NCBI GenBank assembly: GCA_021803655.1
Contig: JAJZLK010000049.1
Coordinates: 1-54,023, forward strand
Direction: 5' to 3'
DNA from: Thermoplasmata archaeon
GTDB lineage: Archaea; Thermoplasmatota; Thermoplasmata; Thermoplasmatales; Thermoplasmataceae
Length of the DNA stretch: 54,023 nucleotides
A program made the position numbers and the translations under genes. How positions within the stretch are numbered: the stretch's first letter is position 1; every line of letters begins with the position of its first letter. The notes under the pieces are model-generated. The model had not been told where the DNA came from and made no database searches. It worked only from the letters and a program-made list of their open reading frames with translations. Of the stretch, positions 1 through 9,100 are shown one piece after another.

Positions 1-105
1 GACGTCAGAGAGAGGAAGAGGAAGTACATCATCGCATACTGCCACCTCAGGAATGCAGTGAGGACATTCAAGAGAAGCAGGATTAAGAGTATTGAGCCTG
101 TTTAA
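1..105 (+). CDS. C-terminal fragment of a gene entering the window (WYL-domain-like tail)
   Basis: An open frame runs from the first base to a TAA at 103-105 and gives 34 residues. It contains AYCHLRNAVRTF followed by RSRIKSI, the pattern seen at the end of WYL ligand-sensing domains (aromatic-Cys, x-x-Arg, Arg-x-Phe, Arg-Ile). WYL proteins are usually regulators with an N-terminal winged helix, but that part lies outside the window. The fragment is short, so the family call is an inference. A weak CCAAG/CTTGG hairpin at 117-134 follows the stop. Confidence 0.5.
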   Translation, partial: DVRERKRKYIIAYCHLRNAVRTFKRSRIKSIEPV

Positions 106-637
106 TCACTCGGTATCCAAGAATCTCACCTTGGGGGGTTCTTTGGCATAAAGTGATCCCCTATTTATCTAAATTTGAAACTGTCCAGAACAATCAAATG
201 GTTCTTGGAAGCAGTAGCTAAGAACGGAGATTTTAGGATTATTACAATTCGAAAACTTGCATATAACCGGGTGGAAGTCGGGGTGGATGGGTAAGTGGTT
301 TTGAGATGCCAGTAACCTGGTTTGCCACTTCCACCGGGGTACTTGCGCCAAAGCACTGGATCGGGGAGAAGATCGGCGCTGTGAGGAGCGAACCTGACAG
401 CAGAGGAGAGAAAGAAAACTGATAGAATATCAGATGTAACGCTAGTCACTGAAGAGGGACCTTGTCCCATGGAAGAGAGCCTATATCGCCATACAGGAAG
501 ATTGATAATTTCCCATGTCGTATGTCACCATGTGCATATAAATTGACATTGGATCGCAGATTAATCGCAATATCTAATATCAAAATAACGACAATGTCAC
601 ACCGTGAAAGATATAAATACAGAATTGGCTTGTCGCC
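106..637. other. 532-bp intergenic region with inverted repeats, possible structured RNA
   Basis: I see no convincing coding frame here; the short frames present are uncharacteristic in composition and have no start signals. The middle is structured: GGTGGAAGT at 270-278 pairs perfectly with ACTTCCACC at 327-335, CCAG/CTGG at 309-312/317-320 can form a small hairpin inside it, and GCGCC at 345-349 can pair with GGCGC at 374-378. This could be a non-coding RNA of about 120 nt or chance; I could not match it to SRP RNA, RNase P RNA or 5S rRNA motifs. Confidence 0.35.
611..619 (+). promoter_or_regulatory. TATA box of the L7Ae-aIF5B operon
   Basis: ATATAAATA lies about 50 bp before the L7Ae ATG at 665, placing transcription start near 640. 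A purine-rich ribosome-binding site, GAGGGAG, follows at about 652-658, so this gene has a short leader rather than a leaderless start. Confidence 0.65.
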
Positions 638-664
638 TTGCCCACAAAAGTGAGGGAGATTCTA

Positions 665-1033
665 ATGGAAAAGAACAGTTATGTAAAATTTGAGACTCCT
701 GAGTCCTTAGAGAAAAGCGCGTTGGATCTTGTTGAAAATTCCTTCAGAAATGGTAAAATAAAGAAGGGAACTAATGAAGTGATCAAGTCAATTGAGCGTG
801 GAGAGAGCAAGCTCGTCCTGATCTCGGAAGATGTTACACCCCCTGAGGTGGTTTATTATCTGCCTACTCTCTGTGACGAAAGGAAGGTACCGTTTGTATT
901 CATAAAGAAGAAGACAGATCTTGGAAGCCGGGTAGGTATAAGTTCAGCCGCATCCATTTCTATAATCGACTATGGAAAGAGCCAGGAACTTTATACAAGA
1001 GTCCTTGAGGAACTTAACTCAGTTAAGAAGTGA
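665..1033 (+). CDS. rpl7ae: Ribosomal protein L7Ae (kink-turn binding)
   Basis: 122-residue L7Ae/eL8 homologue. In archaea this protein binds kink-turns in 23S rRNA and in box C/D and H/ACA guide RNAs and is also part of RNase P. The diagnostic block [17 protein letters not shown] and the following [10 protein letters not shown] and LCDE are present. An in-frame TTG at 638 exists upstream, but the ATG at 665 is preceded by GAGGGAG at good spacing and gives the normal N-terminus. It is the first gene of the conserved archaeal operon L7Ae-S28e-L24e-ndk-infB. Confidence 0.96.
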   Translation: MEKNSYVKFETPESLEKSALDLVENSFRNGKIKKGTNEVIKSIERGESKLVLISEDVTPPEVVYYLPTLCDERKVPFVFIKKKTDLGSRVGISSAASISIIDYGKSQELYTRVLEELNSVKK

Positions 1034-1038
1034 AAGAA

Positions 1039-1248
1039 ATGTCTGATGACGCCACCCCTGCAGAAGTCCTTGAGTTGATGGGAAGAACCGGCATGGCCGG
1101 TGAGGCCACTACAGTCAAGGTCAGAGTCCTGAGCGGCAGAGACCAGGGAAGAATAATTGCCAGAAACGTGATGGGACCCGTCAGGATCGGAGATATTGTC
1201 ATGCTCAGAGAGACTGCCAGAGAAGCGAGGAAGCTTTCAATAAGGTGA
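1039..1248 (+). CDS. rps28e: 30S ribosomal protein S28e
   Basis: 69-residue small-subunit protein near the mRNA exit. The signature [19 protein letters not shown], then [17 protein letters not shown] and ETAREARKL, is intact and of normal length. A GTG at 1030 overlapping the L7Ae stop is a possible alternative start, but the ATG at 1039 gives the usual N-terminus. It lies five bases after the L7Ae stop, so translation of the two is probably coupled. Confidence 0.95.
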   Translation: MSDDATPAEVLELMGRTGMAGEATTVKVRVLSGRDQGRIIARNVMGPVRIGDIVMLRETAREARKLSIR

Positions 1249-1252
1249 AAAT

Positions 1253-1462
1253 ATGGCTGTAAGAAAGTGTCACTTCTGTGGAAAGGAAATAGAGCCCGGC
1301 AGTGGCTCTCTTTACATTAAGAAAGACGGGTCATTGATGAATCTTTGCAGCAGGAAATGCCGTGTCAATGCGCTGACGCTTCGAAGGGTCGCGAGAAAAG
1401 TGAGATGGACAAACGAATTCCATAACACGAAGAACCTGAAGAAAAAGGCGCAGAAGCATTAG
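1253..1462 (+). CDS. rpl24e: 50S ribosomal protein L24e
   Basis: 69-residue zinc-ribbon ribosomal protein. The four cysteines are seen as CHFC (residues 6 and 9) and CSRKC (32 and 36), followed by the basic KVRWTNEFH segment. Length and motif order are normal for archaeal L24e. Four bases separate it from S28e. Confidence 0.95.
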   Translation: MAVRKCHFCGKEIEPGSGSLYIKKDGSLMNLCSRKCRVNALTLRRVARKVRWTNEFHNTKNLKKKAQKH

Positions 1463-1477
1463 CCGGTTGTGAGATTG

Positions 1478-1921
1478 ATGGAACGAACGTTAGTACTAAT
1501 AAAGCCGGATGGCGTCCAGAGAAGATTGGTTGGAAACATAATTACGAGATTCGAGCAGAGGGGGCTCTTCATAAGGGCCATGAAATTCCTTAAGCTTGAT
1601 TTGAAGCAGGCTGAGCAGCACTACTCCGTGCACAAGGATAAACCATTTTTCAGGAGTCTTATCGAATATATCACATCCGGTCCGATTGTTGCAATGATTG
1701 TGGAGGGAAACAACTCAATATCAGTTGTCAGAGGGATGTGTGGCGCGACAGACGGCTCGAAGGCAGCCCCGGGAACAATAAGGGGAGACTTCTGCACCAG
1801 TATCCAGAACAACCTCATACATGCATCAGACTCTGAGGAATCATACCAGCACGAACACAAGATATATTTCAGTAACACTGAAATACTGGATTGGAGATAC
1901 ATAGACGAGGAACTGATTTGA
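1478..1921 (+). CDS. ndk: Nucleoside diphosphate kinase
   Basis: 147 residues. It transfers the gamma phosphate of ATP to NDPs through a phospho-histidine. The N-terminus MERTLVLIKPDGVQRRLVG and the active-site block NLIHASDS, containing the catalytic His, are intact, as is the nucleotide-binding RGDF. A GTG at 1469 would add three residues; the ATG at 1478 matches the family start. This is its usual archaeal position between L24e and aIF5B. Confidence 0.96.
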   Translation: MERTLVLIKPDGVQRRLVGNIITRFEQRGLFIRAMKFLKLDLKQAEQHYSVHKDKPFFRSLIEYITSGPIVAMIVEGNNSISVVRGMCGATDGSKAAPGTIRGDFCTSIQNNLIHASDSEESYQHEHKIYFSNTEILDWRYIDEELI

Positions 1922-1931
1922 GGGGATATGC

Positions 1932-3680
1932 ATGGAACACAAGAGGCTCAGACAGCCTATTGTCTGTGTGCTTGGGCACGTCGACCACGGAAAGACTACA
2001 CTTCTTGACCAGATAAGGGGAACGTTTGTAGCCAGGTCCGAGGCTGGAGGCATCACCCAGAAAATTGGTGCTACGGACATAGACGATCTTCACATTGAGA
2101 GGGTAGCGAAGGATCTTCTCAAGGGAAACAAGATAAAGATCCCGGGCCTTCTTTTTATAGACACCCCGGGGCATGTTGCATTTTCGAACATGCGAGCCAG
2201 AGGAGGGGCGCTTGCCGATATTGCAATTCTCGTTGTAGACATATCAGAAGGGCTTATGCCGCAGACTATTGAGTCAATTAACATCTTGAAAAAATTCAAA
2301 ACGCCTTTCGTGATTGTTGCTAACAAGATCGATCTTGTCGATCTCTACCAGGACACAAAGAGCAAATCGTTCCTTGAAACTATAAAGAAACAGAGGGACG
2401 AGTATGTCGAGAATCTGGATACGAAGCTCTATAACCTTGTCAGCGAACTTTATAGCAATGGCTTTTCCGCTGACCGATATGACAGGGTATCAGATTTCTC
2501 AAGGGTCATAGCCATCGTACCGGTTTCTGCAAAATCCGGACTTGGTGTTCCGGATCTGCTGATGGTTCTTTCCGGACTGGCCCAGAAATATCTCGAGAGC
2601 GACATTAAATTTGATGATAAGGATGGACGGGGAACAGTGATCGAGGTGAAGAAGGAAGCCTCACTCGGCACAACTCTTGATACTGTACTCTTTCAGGGGA
2701 GGATCAGGAAGGGAGACACTGTTGCAGTAAACACCGCCGAAGGTCCAAGAGCAACGAGGGTAAAGGCCATATTTATCAACTCAGGAAAGAGAACGGTGAA
2801 GCTGATTGAGAGACAGAACGTTTCTGCTGCTGCTGGAGTAAGAGTCCTCATTTCGGACAAGATGGACGTTATTCCCGGTACCCCGATGATCGTGGTGGAA
2901 GATGATCCGTCAGAGGCTTTTGAGACCATCCTGTCAGAGTCAACCCCTAACATACAACTGGATACTGCCGGCGTTACGGTAAAAGCCGATGCGCTTGGTT
3001 CCCTTGAAGCGATATGCTATGAACTGCAGCAGAAGTCTATCAAGATCAGGAGTGCGACCATAGGAGACATCTCGAGAAAGGATGTGGTCTCTGTTTCAAC
3101 TCTCAACGATCAGATGGACAGGATAATTGTCGGATTCAACGTTGGAATCTTCCCGGATGCAAAAGATACTCCGATGTACTCCGACATTGGGATTCTAAGC
3201 GACAACGTAATATATTCGCTTGTCCAGAATACCGAGAAATGGCTGTCGGATAGAAAGCGCGAAATGGAAGAAATGAGGAAAGCTTCCATGTCTGTGCCGT
3301 CCAGGCTCACAATTATGCCGGAATATATCTTCAGGACAACCAAGCCGGTTATTGTGGGCGTAACAATACACTCCGGACGGATAAAGGTTGGAGATAACCT
3401 CCTGAAACTGGACGGAAGATATGGCGGGACAGTGAAGAGTATCAGGGAGGGAGACATCAGCAAGAGGTTCAGCGATGCAGGATCAGAGGTGGCGATAGCA
3501 ATAGATGGCGTTACCCTTAACAGGCAGATATCAGCAGGAGAAACCCTCTACACAGACATCAACGAGGAAGTTGTGAGATCGCTTCGTGAACGGAATATGG
3601 ATTCCGAAACAATGGCCACCCTGGACGAGATAATATCAATCAAGCGGAAACAGAACATGTTCTGGGGTACCAAAGCCTGA
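1932..3680 (+). CDS. infB: Translation initiation factor aIF5B (IF-2 homologue)
   Basis: 582-residue translational GTPase for ribosomal subunit joining. G1 is GHVDHGKTT near residue 16, G3 is DTPGH, G4 is NKID, and the C-terminal domain ends in KRKQNMFWG, typical of archaeal aIF5B. There is no long N-terminal extension and no intein. The start ATG at 1932 follows GAGGGGA at 1920-1926, which also overlaps the ndk stop. It is the last gene of the operon; the next gene lies on the opposite strand five bases away. Confidence 0.96.
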   Translation: MEHKRLRQPIVCVLGHVDHGKTTLLDQIRGTFVARSEAGGITQKIGATDIDDLHIERVAKDLLKGNKIKIPGLLFIDTPGHVAFSNMRARGGALADIAILVVDISEGLMPQTIESINILKKFKTPFVIVANKIDLVDLYQDTKSKSFLETIKKQRDEYVENLDTKLYNLVSELYSNGFSADRYDRVSDFSRVIAIVPVSAKSGLGVPDLLMVLSGLAQKYLESDIKFDDKDGRGTVIEVKKEASLGTTLDTVLFQGRIRKGDTVAVNTAEGPRATRVKAIFINSGKRTVKLIERQNVSAAAGVRVLISDKMDVIPGTPMIVVEDDPSEAFETILSESTPNIQLDTAGVTVKADALGSLEAICYELQQKSIKIRSATIGDISRKDVVSVSTLNDQMDRIIVGFNVGIFPDAKDTPMYSDIGILSDNVIYSLVQNTEKWLSDRKREMEEMRKASMSVPSRLTIMPEYIFRTTKPVIVGVTIHSGRIKVGDNLLKLDGRYGGTVKSIREGDISKRFSDAGSEVAIAIDGVTLNRQISAGETLYTDINEEVVRSLRERNMDSETMATLDEIISIKRKQNMFWGTKA

Positions 3681-3684
3681 TTTC

Positions 3685-4671
3685 TCAAAGAAACAACAAG
3701 GACCCGGCAGCAACTGCGACAAGGGTCAGCACAGTATAGTGTTTCCTGGGTCCTGTAATTGAGATTATGAGAAGAATCACGGAGAGAATTATGAAAATGC
3801 AGATAGGCCATAGGTCCCCGGAGAGTTGTACAGGCGCAGCGATTATGGCTACGGCGACTGCAAGGGTCGACTTGAATACTGTACTGCCGATGACGATACC
3901 CGTAGCCAGTTCTTCTCTGCCCGTCCTGATAGAGAAATAGAGCAGATAAAGTTCAGGCAGGGAGCCGGCGCCCCCTGTGACAAGGATGCCGGAATAGAAT
4001 GAGCTTATTCTGAGGTATGACGCAACATAATCCGCCTCATATACCAGGTTTATTGCTGCGAAGGTGAGTGAGATCAGCGCAGACAGTGCGATCACTATAC
4101 TGAACCGTTCTCCATCCACGGAGGGTTTCTCAGTCTCCTCTCCGGAAGAGAGCAAGATGTAAACCAACATAACCCCTAGAAGAGCGATCGAAACTTCCCA
4201 GTTCATAACACCTATGGTAAAGTAGGCAATTAGAGTAATGGTTGCAAGTACGAGGATTATAATGGAATCAAGCTTGAAATCCTTTATCATGAACTTCCTT
4301 GCAGAAAGCGGAAAGAGGAGTAGAAACAGGAACAGCACAAGAATGTTGGATCCTATAATCGTACCAAAACTGAGCGAACTGTTTCCCTGAATAGCTGCGA
4401 CAGTGACCACTGCAAGCTCGTCAACCATTCCCACTATGGATAGAATAACCGTTCCGGTGAACCTTGTCCCGATCCTCAGTTTCCTTGCAAATGCCATTGT
4501 CTCATGGAAAATGCCTTCTCCTCCATTGCTCAGCCCGATGACAGACAGCACGATTCCGGGCAGAATAAGTATAGTAAAAATGGACTGAAAATAAAAGATG
4601 ATAAGAAGAAAAGATACAATGATAAGCTGAGTGAGATAAGCACGCCAGTCTGGCAATCTATCACTCAACAA
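3685..4671 (-). CDS. CaCA-family cation exchanger (Na+/Ca2+ exchanger type)
   Basis: About 328 residues with some ten hydrophobic segments. Two alpha-repeat-like blocks are visible: one with GMVDELAVV and TIIGSNI (about residues 80-110), the second with GGAGSLPELYLLYFSIRTG and IVIGSTVFKS (about 235-275). Acidic residue plus GS-x-x-N/K is the exchanger hallmark. It most likely exchanges Ca2+ or another cation against Na+ or H+. The first codon is a TTG inside the end of speH (11-bp overlap), so the two are probably co-transcribed; the exact start is uncertain. The ion is not predictable. Confidence 0.75.
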   Translation of the reverse strand: MLSDRLPDWRAYLTQLIIVSFLLIIFYFQSIFTILILPGIVLSVIGLSNGGEGIFHETMAFARKLRIGTRFTGTVILSIVGMVDELAVVTVAAIQGNSSLSFGTIIGSNILVLFLFLLLFPLSARKFMIKDFKLDSIIILVLATITLIAYFTIGVMNWEVSIALLGVMLVYILLSSGEETEKPSVDGERFSIVIALSALISLTFAAINLVYEADYVASYLRISSFYSGILVTGGAGSLPELYLLYFSIRTGREELATGIVIGSTVFKSTLAVAVAIIAAPVQLSGDLWPICIFIILSVILLIISITGPRKHYTVLTLVAVAAGSLLFL

Positions 4672-5059
4672 ATACGTGTTGCGGCTTGATGACCTTAACC
4701 TCTTCCTCCACCTGCTTTCCTCTCTTCAGTTTCTTATACTCGATTGAGGTCGGTTCAAGCATGCTCACTATGTAGTTGAACGCAGTATCAGCGTGCTGTG
4801 GTTCACCGCAAGTGTAAATGTCCAATGTAACAAGACCATGTTCCGGCCATGTGTGGAACGAAAGATGCGATTCTGCAAGAAGTATAACTCCGCTTACGCC
4901 TCTAGGCTGAAACTGGTAATAGTCTGAAGAAATCTTTGTCAGGTTCCCAACTCTGACTGCCTTCTCCATGACCTCATAAACTGTTGTCGATTCGGATATC
5001 AGACTTTCATCTACACCATAGAGATCTGCTATTATTTGAATCCCCACGGCCATCCTCAT
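4661..5059 (-). CDS. speH: S-adenosylmethionine decarboxylase proenzyme
   Basis: 132 residues. This pyruvoyl enzyme makes decarboxylated SAM, the aminopropyl donor for spermidine. The self-cleavage site is seen in AESHLSFHTWPE (Glu-Ser; the Ser becomes pyruvoyl), followed by the proton-donor region YTCG. GGAGG lies only three bases before the first ATG and nine before a second ATG two codons later, so either may be used. A TATA-like ATTTAAAT is found on this strand at 5111-5120. Confidence 0.92.
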   Translation of the reverse strand: MRMAVGIQIIADLYGVDESLISESTTVYEVMEKAVRVGNLTKISSDYYQFQPRGVSGVILLAESHLSFHTWPEHGLVTLDIYTCGEPQHADTAFNYIVSMLEPTSIEYKKLKRGKQVEEEVKVIKPQHVFVE

Positions 5060-5110
5060 CGTCCTCCATAGAAAACCCCCGGAACCATATTTTTCTTTAA
5101 TTAATATCTT

Positions 5111-5120
5111 GTATTTAAAT
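5111..5120 (-). promoter_or_regulatory. Probable TATA box of speH
   Basis: The minus strand reads ATTTAAATAC about 55 bp before the speH start. It lies in a 182-bp AT-rich spacer (5060-5241) between the regulator gene and speH in which I see no gene. Confidence 0.45.
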
Positions 5121-5241
5121 ATTTTATTAGACGGTGTTATATGTATATTATCTATGTATGCTTATACTTAAGGACTAGCCGATCTAAGTATATTCATCTT
5201 CTCATTTGTATACATATATTATTATAGAATACAATGATGAA

Positions 5242-6009
5242 TTATATATATTTGATAGAGAAGGTCACTTCAGGCATCTTTCCAGATATTTCCTCCAGGT
5301 TTGCAAGTTCAAACCTCATCCTTGCCTCGGAGACTAGCAATATTGAAGAAAGTCCTCTAGCAGCAGCTTCGAACGCTGCTGTAACAGCGGAGAACTCCAT
5401 ATCAAGTCGCCCTGCACCTCTAGCAATGATCATTCCTCCCTCCCCCACAGCTCCAACCAGGTCAGGCGACTCCTTCTCAAGAATGCGCTTGATCTCATCC
5501 AGATTCTTCACTTCATTAGCGTTACCGTGAATTGAGGGGATCACAATGATTTTCACTGACCCCAGTTTAAGATCAATCAATCCCTCAATATTGCTCACAC
5601 CGGTTATCTCCCCTTCTGATGCTTTGTTGACCGCTACCCCCTTACATCCTGTCACAGAAGTGGTGCCGGCATGAAGGTAACCTTTGCGCATCGTTAGGTA
5701 AACCACTTCACCCTCGCTGATGCTATTGTCAGCTACGGCTTCCCACGGCTCAGAGCCATATAGGTTCTTCATGTAAGCAGAAATACGCCTGCTGAGCCCA
5801 CCCAATCCCCGTGCCAGATAGTTGTATCCGGACTTTGTGATCCTGCTGCTTGCGTCTACATAACCATAGCCCCTGAGCTCTTTTATATGGTAAAATACAC
5901 CCTGTTTCGTCATTCCAAGTTTCTCAGAGATCTCGGAAGGTTTCTCGATGCCTTCATTTATCATTGCGAGAATGAGGAGCTGATTGACATTTATTGGATC
6001 TGAGGGCAT
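5242..6009 (-). CDS. Winged-helix transcriptional regulator with archaeal ligand-type C-terminal domain
   Basis: 255 residues. Residues about 8-70 form an HTH/winged helix (ILAMINEGIEKPSEISEKL, then KQGVFYHIKELRGYGYV). The remaining 180 residues form a mixed alpha/beta domain with glycine-rich stretches (VGAVGEGGMIIARGAG), resembling the archaeal regulators of COG1318. No ligand can be named. The ATG is preceded by GAGGT at good spacing. It lies between the STAND-like gene (154 bp upstream, same strand) and speH and could control either. Confidence 0.65.
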   Translation of the reverse strand: MPSDPINVNQLLILAMINEGIEKPSEISEKLGMTKQGVFYHIKELRGYGYVDASSRITKSGYNYLARGLGGLSRRISAYMKNLYGSEPWEAVADNSISEGEVVYLTMRKGYLHAGTTSVTGCKGVAVNKASEGEITGVSNIEGLIDLKLGSVKIIVIPSIHGNANEVKNLDEIKRILEKESPDLVGAVGEGGMIIARGAGRLDMEFSAVTAAFEAAARGLSSILLVSEARMRFELANLEEISGKMPEVTFSIKYI

Positions 6010-6163
6010 AATTATGACCTCATAAAAATATTGAAAATTCTATTTAAGGTTTTGTGATCTTTGTACCCGATGTGATATCCCATTAAGATTTCATATATAT
6101 ACCCTGGATAGGCCCGTGTTGAGTTGTGTTGTTGTGGTCATAGTAGGCCAGTTGCAGGCAAAT

Positions 6164-9100
6164 TCAAGAATTCATAAGTCTCATGTCCCTGAAGCAAGCC
6201 TCTCCAACGCCCACAACATTAACAAGATAGAGAATCAAATGGGAGCACCCGGGTGGCATAGCTCCAAGGAAGAATCTTGATTTATACTCAGTCTCATTCG
6301 TTGTACCGCTAACAAAGCCAACTTCACACTGGAAAGCATCCCTTCTTGGTGTCCATCCAGCATCGTCCACATATGCTACCCCAACGACTGCACCAAATCT
6401 ATCCGTCTTGGTCTCGGTAGAAATATTCACGGTACTTATCCTGGCGCTCAGTACATATTCCCGGCCAACTTTCAATTTCCCTTCATCGATGAGCTCATCC
6501 AGTTGTAGATATAGCCTCCCGAGGTTATCCGCTCTTCTTTCTACATAACGAATGCATTCGCCGCTGTTCATTTCATCTACGGAAAATATTCCACTGTCCA
6601 ACCCAAAATACCTCCAATGCGAAAGGCCAGAAATGAGATTTTCAGAACCTTGAGAAAGATAGATCAAGGGTTGCTGCAAATCTACCGCGTTCACCATTTC
6701 ATCTGCTGTTTCCGTGGTGAGATTGCACTTGGAATCTTTAAGAAAATCTTCCAGGAAAGACTTGCTGTGGAGACGCTGCATGGAGAATACTGACAGAATA
6801 TCATCAAGGAGCCCGGGCACACCTATGTTCCGAATGAAGTCACAAAAAACATTGAAAACAAGGTCCTTTCTTCTGCTGTCGCGGGAAAGGGTCTTCATCA
6901 AGAAGACACCTTCGGTCTTCGAATCGATATCCGAATTCAGGCACCATGTGATCTCATCACTAATGAAATTGTCATCAGTCACTGCGAAGGATATCTCCGC
7001 AAGCAGATATGCAGCCAGATGCTTTCTGTGGGAATTGTTTGATTTCAAATAACGATCTATAAAGTCAAGGACGATGGATTCCGAGCCAAATCTGGAATAC
7101 CTTTTGACAATTTCTATGACGCACGATATGCTCTGAAGTGTGGTGTCAAAGTCCTCAAACAATTCCATTATTGGGGTCAGGAGTCTGCCTACATCAGTTT
7201 CATCCTGAACTATCTTGTCCCAGATGCCCTCCGCGCATTCTGAATGGATAATGTTCAACCGATCGGTATCCTTCAGGTATCCTGAATTTCTTTCGCGAAG
7301 GCTATTGAGATCCTCCCCTGAAAGATCAACGCCGTATGTGGTCTTGTAACATCTCCTGAAAGCGCTATTATTTAGATTGGGGAAAAGGCACACCAGTTTC
7401 AGGAAATTCCTGTCGCTTTGTTCGAGCCTCAGATACTTCTTTCCCGTGATAAGTCGCAGGCTCTTGGAATCCGTGATAGCCTGTTCAAGATTAATCCTGC
7501 TGTCGAGAACAGGCACAAGGTAGTTACGAAAGAAGGAATCGTATGATATTGGCAATTTTAGCTCGTTCAAGATCTGTGGCTCAATTTCAGCCGCAACTCT
7601 CAGCTGGGAAGAATCCAGCTGAATGGACATATCCTTGAGATAGTGCTGGTAGATTGAAGAGAAAAACTCTCGATCCATATTTTCCGTGTCCATTGATATC
7701 TCCAGAAAGTGACTCCGCATAAATTCATAGAAAAATGGATTCATCCACATCAATTCACGCAAATTTTCACTGCTTGTTGTGATTATAATGATGTTGTCTT
7801 CCATGAGAACTTCCAGAAGACTCTTAAATTGGGAGATATGCGACAGAGAGAATCCGGTAGAAGCAAAGATGTCGTCAAGGACCACTACGTTACTCCGCAA
7901 TCCCGTAATCATATTGTAAGTTAGAGACACCTGGGAATTTTTGCAGATTGCCTTCGCTCTACCTGCTTTTACACACTTCAGTGCGATATACTCAGCAGCG
8001 CTCGTTTTTCCAGTACCACTTAGTCCAGTTATAACAACCCCATGCCCCGGCTGAATTTCCTCGGCAGCATTCATGACTTCCTTTGTTGGATAATATACCG
8101 TTTCTGCTTTTCTCAATTCTGCGGGTGTAAGTGAAGAGCAAGCTGAATTTCTTATAAGATTAATCTCGTTTCTAAGATCGGATATATCCAATTCTATGGA
8201 TTCAATTTCCATATCATGTCTTCTGACGATTGACTTCAAGTTTGAGATTTCAGGCTCTAAAGCATCCAGCACCCTGTTTACTTCATTCTCTATTCTCAGG
8301 CGAGTTTCCTCATCCAGTCTTTTAAACTGGCTCTCAACTTCACGCTTGAAGTCACCATTATCAGAGAAAACCTTCTCTATAAGCTTATACCCGGACATGG
8401 GAGCAAGCCTGTTTTGAATATCCAACCTGTATGAAACTAGCTTTCTCTTGATTTGAGGCATTTCGTTCCAAGTTAGCATGCTTCTCGTGAATGCGTCCGA
8501 GATCCCTTTATTCTTCCTGGTTTTGTTAAATGCCAAGGCGCCGCCGATTGCAATCAGTCCAATTATCCCAATGCTGAAGAAGCCTGCCATTGCTGGCGCG
8601 ATGACACCCGTCAGAGTGCCCTTCAAGGCATTTAGCAAATCTGTTCCCACAAGGATACTGGATGAAAGTTCTATTCCGAACACCCCAAGTATCAGATTCA
8701 TTTTCTCTTTCCTGGCCTTCAGTTCTGATTCAAGTTCTTGCAGCCTTATTCGAATTTCTGAAACAATCTGATCGTCCGCCGGATTAAGCCTGGCGTGGAG
8801 TTCCATAAGCTTTGAGTCATTCTTGATGAACTCGAATCCGAACATGATTATGGCTGGAATGAAAGTATCTCCGAAACCAGCTTCGTCTATGAGAGCCTTT
8901 ATGGTGCGATCGAGTTGCTTCTTCAACCTAGGACTTATAGAAAACGTTCTCATCAGATCAGAAAGTCCGTTTTCCGCTATTGCTCTGGCTTCCTCATAAT
9001 TCACATGATGATAGACTGTCAGAACATTTTCAGATTGGGATAGCTCCCTTACCTCGTTACATAACTCTTGCACTTCGATAGGAAGAGTGTCTATACCTTC

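Noticed and set aside
262-340. tRNA-like segment on the minus strand (GTGGAAGTGGCAAACCAGG)
   Set aside because: No valid acceptor, D- and T-arm set could be built and the T-loop GTTC-A is missing.
165-470. Minus-strand open frames in the first spacer
   Set aside because: No start signal, odd composition and no family resemblance; the inverted repeats explain the sequence better as RNA or non-coding.
6714-8771. Plus-strand open frames inside the STAND-like gene
   Set aside because: They are antisense to a gene with clear motifs throughout and have no own start signals.
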